From Verrucomicrobiota bacterium (GTDB lineage: Bacteria > Verrucomicrobiota > Verrucomicrobiia > Chthoniobacterales > JACTMZ01), in contig JACTMZ010000108.1 in the NCBI GenBank assembly GCA_014584375.1, positions 1 to 33,904 of the forward strand: DNA of 33,904 bases, given 5' to 3'. This document shows positions 27,860 to 33,904 of the stretch, piece after piece (position 1 is the stretch's first letter; the number at the start of each line of letters is the position of its first letter). The notes under the pieces were generated by a model that was given only the letters and a program-made list of their open reading frames with translations, was not told the DNA's origin and did not search any database. The position numbers and the translations under genes were made by a program.

Positions 27860-28641
27860 AGCACGAGGCCGGGAAGTTCCCCGAGGGAACGGATGGTAAA
27901 ATCCGGCTCGACCAGTCCGACCGGTTCATCCTCGCCTTCAAGGGCCAGCCAGCAGGTGTGCATTCCGGCGCGCTTTCCGCCCACGATGTCCCGCGAGAGA
28001 GAGTTGCCCACCATGAGCGATTCGTGGGGAGAGGTGCCCAGCAGGCCGAGCAGATGATGAAAAATTTCGGGCAACGGCTTGCCGGTTCCGAACTCACCTG
28101 AAACCACGGCGGCGTCAAAAAACATGCCAAGCCCCGATGTCTCGATTTTTTCCCGCTGCAAATCGGGGGCGCCATTGGTCAGCAACCCCACGCGTACTCC
28201 GGCCTGACGCAATTTGTGCAGGATGATTTCCGCTCCCGGAATTTGTTCCTGCAATTCCCTTCGCCGTTTGCAAAAAAATTCCCCCAGCTCCCGTGCCAGA
28301 GCGCCGTCATTGACACCCTGTGATGCAAGGGCGCGCGTCCAGACTTCGGTTCGGAATGACGGAACCCATTCCTGCAAATGCCGCTGATAATCCTCCTCGC
28401 CGTGAAAGTGCCCCCACATGCCCTCGAAGGCCACAATGCCGAGGGATTCGCAACGATCCACCGGCGCGTGATCGTGCCACAATTCCTCCATGGACTGCCT
28501 TGCCGCCGCAGCCAGCCTTCCCGCATCAGCCCCCGACACCTCCGAGGCGCGCGCTGCCGTTTCCATCAAGACCTGACGCGAAACCCGTTCGTCCCATATC
28601 AGGGTGTCGTCCAAATCAAAAACAACCGCTCGATATTTCAT
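27856..28641 (-). CDS. HAD-superfamily hydrolase
   Basis: YRAVVFDLDDTLIWDE (motif I), VGLLTNGAPDLQREKIETSGL (motif II), GKPLPEIFHHLLGLLGTSPHESLMVGNSLSRDIVGGKRAGM (motifs III/IV). Confidence 0.92.
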   Translation of the reverse strand: MKYRAVVFDLDDTLIWDERVSRQVLMETAARASEVSGADAGRLAAAARQSMEELWHDHAPVDRCESLGIVAFEGMWGHFHGEEDYQRHLQEWVPSFRTEVWTRALASQGVNDGALARELGEFFCKRRRELQEQIPGAEIILHKLRQAGVRVGLLTNGAPDLQREKIETSGLGMFFDAAVVSGEFGTGKPLPEIFHHLLGLLGTSPHESLMVGNSLSRDIVGGKRAGMHTCWLALEGEDEPVGLVEPDFTIRSLGELPGLVL

Positions 28642-28702
28642 CCCTCCAACTAACCCGTATTAAATGCAGGTGACATTTTTCATAATTTCAGGGAGTTGCC
28701 CC

Positions 28703-29686
28703 TCAACTCTCGCGGACAACTCGAAAGCCAACATCATAATAACCCGTGGAAGATTCTCGGCCTTCGCCTTTTTGTTCGGTGCGGCAGCTTGTTCGAGGCG
28801 AACACCAGGAGCCCCCTTTTACAGCCATGACGGTTTTGTTGCGCCCTGTGCGTGGCGGGATCACGATTTTGGTGGAAGTCCACTCCCAGCAATTACCCCA
28901 CATATCAATTGCACCGCAAGCGGCCAGCGTTTTTGCATGGGCATCAACCGGCGTCATTCCATTTTTTTTGCCGCAATTGAAGTCCGCATCCTTTGGCATA
29001 TGTCCGGCGGCAAGCTCCCATTCCTCTTCGGTTGGCAGGCGATATAGGGTGTGTTTATCCCCGTTTGAAAGCCATTCGCAATATGCATTGGCATCATCAT
29101 GGGAAACATTCACCACGGGATGCCGCTCCTCCCCGGGTGGTATGATCCCATCCACCCAATCCTTTGGCGGCTTTCTTCCGGTTGCCCTTACGAATGTGGC
29201 ATATTCTTCGTTTGTGATTGGCGTGTAAGAAATAGATAGATTTTGCGCGGCTCCAAGTACTGGCAAATATCCATCATTCGTGTCGCGGGAGCCGGGTTTA
29301 AGGCGTGAATCGGTAAAACGGCGCATGCTTAATTCGATGCGTTTTTCCCTGTCCCTGAGCATCTCTTCAACAATCACCTGCATTTCCTGAACTTTGAACG
29401 CATCCTTTGCGGTTCGCTTTAATTCCTCAAGCTTCGCCCTTTTGCGCTCAACAATCTTATGATAATTGATTTCAACCTGCTTTCTTAATGCCATCAAATT
29501 TTCCTTGGATGGGTCGCGGCGATAGGCGGAAATTAAACTTTTTGTTTCCTTGTTCAACTGCGGACGCTCCTTCTCGATGGTCGTGCTGAATTTGAATAAT
29601 TTTGCCTCCTCATTAGGGGGCGCGAGTGCAGCGGCACCATCTTGAATCGCACGGAACAGCATTAGGAAAATCAGCAGAATTTTCAT
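28703..29686 (-). CDS. SUMF1/EgtB/PvdO-family (formylglycine-generating-like) exported protein
   Basis: Signal MKILLIFLMLFRAIQDGAAA; PITNEEYATFVRATGR...HPVVNVSHDDANAYCEWLS...YRLPTEEEWELAAG...DMWGNCWEWTS...VKGGSWCSPRTSCRTE...VGFRVVRES. Confidence 0.9.
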   Translation of the reverse strand: MKILLIFLMLFRAIQDGAAALAPPNEEAKLFKFSTTIEKERPQLNKETKSLISAYRRDPSKENLMALRKQVEINYHKIVERKRAKLEELKRTAKDAFKVQEMQVIVEEMLRDREKRIELSMRRFTDSRLKPGSRDTNDGYLPVLGAAQNLSISYTPITNEEYATFVRATGRKPPKDWVDGIIPPGEERHPVVNVSHDDANAYCEWLSNGDKHTLYRLPTEEEWELAAGHMPKDADFNCGKKNGMTPVDAHAKTLAACGAIDMWGNCWEWTSTKIVIPPRTGRNKTVMAVKGGSWCSPRTSCRTEQKGEGRESSTGYYDVGFRVVRES

Positions 29687-29770
29687 TTGTTGCATTTTTG
29701 ATGTAGGGCGTTTGGGCCACTGCAAAATTAAACACTTTGTGCGAAGAAAAGTTTCGCTTTCGCAAAAAAA

Positions 29771-30008
29771 GGGAGGGGCACAATTTTAAACTTTGCTGAT
29801 GAGAAGGGTGCTGTTTTACCTGAAAACGCGAGGTGCTGAGGGATGGAATAGGGAGAAGCGTTTGGCAATGACGGAACATTGGAACCCCGGTACTGCTGGA
29901 ACAGTAGGGATGACACTGCATCAATGCTTGGAAAGAAGAGGAACGAGAGGGCAATATTTTAGGGTGATATTTTCTGAAAGTTAAAAATTGCGGGGCTACC
30001 CCTCTTTA
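29771..30008 (+). repeat. MITE-like dispersed repeat, copy A
   Basis: Shares with copies B and C: CTTTGCTGATGAGAAGGGTGCTGTTTT, AATAGGGAGAAGCGTT, ACTGCTGGAACA, TCAATGCTTGGA, GAGAGGGCAATATTTT; ends with GTTAAAAATTGCGGGGCTaCCCCTCTTT, inverted relative to its (diverged) left end. Confidence 0.85.
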
Positions 30009-30015
30009 CTCTTTA

Positions 30016-30544
30016 TTAGCGAACCTCGCGAAACGTGAGCGACTCGGAATTCAGGCAATAGCGTAAGCCGGTCGGCTTTGGCCCATCTGGAAAGACGTGA
30101 CCGAGGTGGCCGCCGCAGCGCGCACAGCGAATCTCGGTGCGCAGCATGCCGTGGCTGGCGTCGTCAAGTTCGACGACATTTTCAGCGGCAAAGGGCTGGA
30201 AAAAACTCGGCCAGCCGGTGCCGGAATGGAATTTCGCCTTCGAGCTGAAGAGCGGCAGGTCGCAGCCCGCGCAATGGTGCCTCCGTGCCCTGCGCCCGCA
30301 GAACTCGGAATCGGTCCGGGCCGAGCACCCTGCGCCATTCTTCTTCGGATTTTTTGACAGTGGCGACCTCCGCCGGCGGGAGGGGCTGGCCGTCGGGGCT
30401 CAGCAGGCGGACGATGATTTTGTCGGGCAATTCGTTGGAAAGGACAGGGTTCATGGTGGTGAAAAAAATTACGACGGCCCACATCCACCTGCGGGCGCAC
30501 GCCCGGCGGGGCGCATTGAATTTGAGGAGGTGCAGACGGTGCAT
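30016..30544 (-). pseudogene. msrB: msrB-like peptide methionine sulfoxide reductase, frameshifted and internally deleted
   Basis: N-part frame: [28 protein letters not shown] (30544 to about 30275). C-part in another frame: [85 protein letters not shown] (30273 to 30016). The residues normally between TExxF and the first CxxC are missing. Confidence 0.85.
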
Positions 30545-30606
30545 TGTAGAAACATGCCTTAATTTTGCTTGAGGGCAACCCCGCGCCAGTCCATTTACCT
30601 CGCAGG

Positions 30607-30850
30607 AAAGGGGGGAGTCCCACCATTTTTAACTTTGCTGATGAGAAGGGTGCTGTTTTTCCCTGAAATCACGAGGTGCCGAGGGCTGGAATAGGGAGAA
30701 GCGTTGGGAAATGGCGGGCATTGGAACTCCGGAACTGCTGGAACAGCAGGAGTGACGCTGACTCAATGCTTGGAAAGAAAAAGGACGAGATGGCAATATT
30801 TTTCGTGGATCATTTTCTGTCAGTTAAAAATTGTGGGGCTGAACTTTTTT
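30607..30850 (+). repeat. MITE-like dispersed repeat, copy B
   Basis: Left end AGTCCCACCATTTTTAAC, right end GTTAAAAATTGTGGGGCT (imperfect TIRs); interior homologous to A and C. Confidence 0.88.
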
Positions 30851-30984
30851 AAAATTGGCACCCTCCCGCTTGCCCTCAAACTTTTTCAAAAATTATCTCT
30901 TGCTTTGATCTGATACTACTGACCCTTTTTACTTTTTCACAAGTTTGGAATAATGTGATGCCAAGCGGCCGAGATGGGCGTTAA

Positions 30985-32436
30985 ATGGGGGGCATGGATG
31001 TTGAAATCCTCTCGAGGGTTCAATTTGCGTTCACAATTGCGTTTCACTACATCTATCCGCCGCTAAGCATCGGACTGGGGGTGATCCTCGTAATCATGGA
31101 GGCGATGTGGCTGAAGACCGGGCGGGTGCGTTACCACAACATGGCTCGCTATTGGACGCGTGTGTTTGGGCTCACGTTTGCCATGGGGGTGGCCACGGGC
31201 ATTGTGATGGAGTTTGAGTTTGGCACGAACTGGGCGACGTATTCGCGGTTTGTCGGAGACGTGTTTGGCAGCGCCTTGGCGGCCGAGGGAATCTTTGCGT
31301 TTTTCCTCGAATCCGGGTTCCTGGCGATCCTGCTGTTCGGATGGAACAAGGTTGGCCCGAAGCTTCATTTTTTCGCCACCGTGATGGTGTGCCTTGGCGC
31401 GCATTTCAGCGCGGTGTGGATCGTCGCGGCCAATTCATGGATGCAAACGCCCGCCGGGTTTTCCATTGAATACAATGGTGAGATCATGCCGCAGGGATTC
31501 CTGCCGACGGCGGACCAAATCATGCATTCGCGCGCGGTCATTCACGACTTCTGGGCAATGGTGCTTAATCCGTCCACCCTGGACCGCCTGTCACACGTAC
31601 TGGTTGGCGCGTGGCAAGCCGGGGCGTTTCTTGTCCTGAGCATCAGCGCATTCTATCTGCTTCGCGGACGACATCGGGAGTTTGCCATGTCGTCATTGAA
31701 GGTGGCCCTTGTGGTGGCCGCCACGGCGTCGTTGTTGCAACTTGCCACGGGTGCCAAATCGGCTGATGGCGTCATGCGCAACCAGCCCGCGAAGCTTGCG
31801 GCCATGGAGGGCTTGTTTGAAACGCAATCCCATGCACCCATGGCAATCTTTGGGTGGGTGGACGTGGAGGGGCGTCAGGTTCGAGGCCTGCAAATTCCCG
31901 GGATGTTGAGCATGCTGGCGGGTTATTCGACTGATACCGTTGTTACAGGGCTGAATGCCTTTCCGCGCGAAGACTGGCCGCCGGTGCAGCCGGTGTTCCA
32001 ATTTTACCACATCATGATCGGCATTGGCATGGCGTTGATTGCCATTGCCTGGTTTGGGGTGTTCCTGTGGTGGCGCGGCCGCCTTTTTAATCTCTCGAGC
32101 CGGCTGGTGCGCGCCTATTACATGATGCTCGTGATTTCGGTGCTTGGCCCGCAGATTGCGAACCAAACGGGATGGTTCACGGCGGAAATGGGACGCCAGC
32201 CATGGATTGTTTACGGAATCATGCGTACGTCGCAGGGACTGTCGGCCGTGGTGAAGGCCAACCAGGTGCTTGCCTCGCTCATCATGTTCACCATCATTTA
32301 CGCGCTGCTGTTTGCCGTATTCCTTTATTTGCTGACGCGCAAAATCCAGAAGGGGCCGGACGAAGAGGAGGACGGCTCCGAAATGCCTGCGAGCTGGGTT
32401 GCCATGATGGAGCGACGGGCGGCGCGCGTTGAATGA
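30985..32436 (+). CDS. cydA: Cytochrome bd ubiquinol oxidase subunit I
   Basis: [96 protein letters not shown]. Confidence 0.97.
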   Translation: MGGMDVEILSRVQFAFTIAFHYIYPPLSIGLGVILVIMEAMWLKTGRVRYHNMARYWTRVFGLTFAMGVATGIVMEFEFGTNWATYSRFVGDVFGSALAAEGIFAFFLESGFLAILLFGWNKVGPKLHFFATVMVCLGAHFSAVWIVAANSWMQTPAGFSIEYNGEIMPQGFLPTADQIMHSRAVIHDFWAMVLNPSTLDRLSHVLVGAWQAGAFLVLSISAFYLLRGRHREFAMSSLKVALVVAATASLLQLATGAKSADGVMRNQPAKLAAMEGLFETQSHAPMAIFGWVDVEGRQVRGLQIPGMLSMLAGYSTDTVVTGLNAFPREDWPPVQPVFQFYHIMIGIGMALIAIAWFGVFLWWRGRLFNLSSRLVRAYYMMLVISVLGPQIANQTGWFTAEMGRQPWIVYGIMRTSQGLSAVVKANQVLASLIMFTIIYALLFAVFLYLLTRKIQKGPDEEEDGSEMPASWVAMMERRAARVE

Positions 32437-32445
32437 TTTCCGATT

Positions 32446-33462
32446 ATGACACTCAACATCATCTGGTTTATCCTGGTCGGCGTCCTGTTCACCGCATACG
32501 CCATGCTTGACGGCTTCGACCTTGGTGTTGGCGCACTGCATTTGTTTGCGAAGAAGGACGAGGATCGGCGGATTTTTCTCAATGCCATCGGCCCGGTGTG
32601 GGATGGCAATGAGGTGTGGCTGGTGACCGGGGGTGGTGCGCTCTTTGCGGCATTTCCCGCGGTTTATGCCACGGTGTTCTCGGGATTTTACCTTCCGTTT
32701 ATGGCCTTGCTGGCGGCCCTGATTTTCCGTGCCGTTGCCATCGAATTTCGCAGCAAGGAAACATGGCGTTGGTGGCGGACGATGTGGGACGTCGGGTTTG
32801 CCGCCGGCAGCGTGTTCTCAAGCCTCCTCATCGGCATCACGATGGGAAACATCCTCCAGGGGATCGAGCTGGACGAGCGTGGCGAATATGTGGGGGGCCT
32901 GCTGGCGCTGCTTAATCCCTACGCCCTGCTGCTTGGATGCACCACGGTCGCGCTGTTTGCCATGCACGGCTCAATTTATCTGGTGATGAAAACCGAGGGG
33001 GCGCTGCAGGCCCGCGTGCGCCGCTGGGTCAACCGCACAATCGGCGTTTTTCTGGCGTTTTACATTATGCTCAACATGGCCACGCTCATCCATGCGCCAC
33101 ATCTGGCGGATATCGCACGGGAGCGCCCCTGGTTGGCCGCAGTCTTTGCGGTCAATGTCCTGATTGTCCTCAACATTCCGCGGGAAAATCACAAGGGCAA
33201 TGAATTTCGCGCCTTCCTTTCCTCCTGTGCGGCCATGGCCACATTGATGTTGCTTTTCGGGTTGACTGTTTTCCCGGACATGGTGCGCTCCCTGCCGCAT
33301 CCGGAGAACAGCCTTACCATTTATAATGCCGCCTCCACGCCAAAAACACATCTCATCATGCTCATCATCGCGGTCATCGGCGTGCCCATTGTGTTGTCCT
33401 ACACCGCGAGCATTTACTACATCTTTCGCGGCAAGGTGAAAATCACACCGCACAGCTATTGA
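32446..33462 (+). CDS. cydB: Cytochrome bd ubiquinol oxidase subunit II
   Basis: IIWFILVGVLFTAYAMLDGFDLGVGALHLF, IGPVWDGNEVWLVTGGGALFAAFPAVYATVFSGFYLPFM. Confidence 0.97.
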   Translation: MTLNIIWFILVGVLFTAYAMLDGFDLGVGALHLFAKKDEDRRIFLNAIGPVWDGNEVWLVTGGGALFAAFPAVYATVFSGFYLPFMALLAALIFRAVAIEFRSKETWRWWRTMWDVGFAAGSVFSSLLIGITMGNILQGIELDERGEYVGGLLALLNPYALLLGCTTVALFAMHGSIYLVMKTEGALQARVRRWVNRTIGVFLAFYIMLNMATLIHAPHLADIARERPWLAAVFAVNVLIVLNIPRENHKGNEFRAFLSSCAAMATLMLLFGLTVFPDMVRSLPHPENSLTIYNAASTPKTHLIMLIIAVIGVPIVLSYTASIYYIFRGKVKITPHSY

Positions 33463-33479
33463 CCATGCGGGGCAACAAG

Positions 33480-33732
33480 AAAAGGTACCAGTCCCACAAT
33501 TTTTAACTTTGCTGATGAGCGGGGTGCTGGGGGCGCTGTTTTTCCCTGAAATCACGAGGGACTGAGGGCTGGCATAGGGAGAAGCGTTGGGCAATGGCGG
33601 GCATTGGAACTCCGGAACTGCTGGAACAATAGGATTGATGCTGCCTCAATGCTTGGACGGAAAAGGAATGAGAGGGCAATATTTTTTGGAATTTTTTCCT
33701 GTTTGTTAAGAATTGTGGGACTGCCCCTCTTT
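33480..33732 (+). repeat. MITE-like dispersed repeat, copy C
   Basis: Left end AGTCCCACAATTTTTAAC, right end GTTAAGAATTGTGGGACT: 17/18 complementary TIR; interior homologous to B (CCCTGAAATCACGAGG, GGCATTGGAACTCCGGAACTGCTGGAACA). Confidence 0.9.
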
Positions 33733-33904
33733 CCGGTGCCGTCTCGCCAGCAATGCCGCTCCAGCAATGATCCACATTGCCACTGTCGAGGGCTCGGGAA
33801 TAGCCGCCACTCGAAAGCCGATGTTGTCGAACTCAAAGGTCGGCGCGTAGTCGTAGCGGTACGATGAGCGCATGTAATAATCGGTGTCGTCCCAAGATCC
33901 CCCC
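33706..33904 (-). CDS. SUMF1-domain protein C-terminus with PEP-CTERM sorting signal, 5' part beyond window; absent from supplied ORF track
   Basis: Direct reverse-strand translation: GGSWDDTDYYMRSSYRYDYAPTFEFDNIGFRVAAIPEPSTVAMWIIAGAALLARRHRKEGQSHNS*; GGSW...RSSYR...NIGFRV is the SUMF1 C-terminal signature, and PEPST + hydrophobic helix + RRHRK is the PEP-CTERM tripartite signal. Confidence 0.85.
   Translation of the reverse strand, partial: GGSWDDTDYYMRSSYRYDYAPTFEFDNIGFRVAAIPEPSTVAMWIIAGAALLARRHRKEGQSHNS

Noticed and set aside
29613-29954. 113-aa minus-strand ORF through repeat copy A
   Set aside because: Runs through the repeat and into the SUMF1 5' end out of frame; no RBS or domain; treated as a repeat-derived spurious ORF.
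30051-30626. 191-aa minus-strand ORF covering the msrB region
   Set aside because: Different frame from both MsrB halves; Arg/Pro/Ser-rich shadow translation.
30905-30918. FNR-like half site TTGAT-ctga-TACTA upstream of cydA
   Set aside because: Only one half matches the TTGAT-N4-ATCAA consensus; insufficient evidence.

Overview
A 33.9 kb GC-rich bacterial chromosomal window. PEP-CTERM, SUMF1-domain and GH75-like genes plus a Lys-rich histone-like protein suggest a Verrucomicrobia/PVC-type genome, but that is inference from gene content. About 29 kb is ordinary core gene content: yebC, rho, yicC, gmk, coaC-like, IMPase, ispF, cysS, a left-handed beta-helix protein, an amidase, truA, ruvX, manC-like, maf, adenine deaminase, tRNA-Pro(GGG), an EamA transporter, cusBA-like efflux genes, hisG, a TPR protein, pabB, HAD and cydAB. 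Many ORFs in the supplied track are antisense or shadow ORFs. Reading the sequence directly adds features the track lacks: (i) a 52-aa histone H1-like ORF with its own promoter and terminator; (ii) a 34-aa bS22/AURKAIP1-COX24-like ORF after hisG; (iii) tRNA-Pro; (iv) a frameshifted, internally deleted msrB; (v) a truncated SUMF1-domain protein with a C-terminal PEP-CTERM sorting signal at the right edge. The most interesting signal is a family of three diverged ~240-255 bp intergenic repeats at about 29.77-30.01, 30.61-30.85 and 33.48-33.73 kb. They share imperfect ~18-27 bp terminal inverted repeats (core AGTCCCACAATTTTTAAC), contain no transposase, lie in the same orientation, and bracket the broken msrB and cydAB. 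They look like an uncharacterised MITE-like element. One copy supplies the stop codon and last residues of the SUMF1/PEP-CTERM protein.
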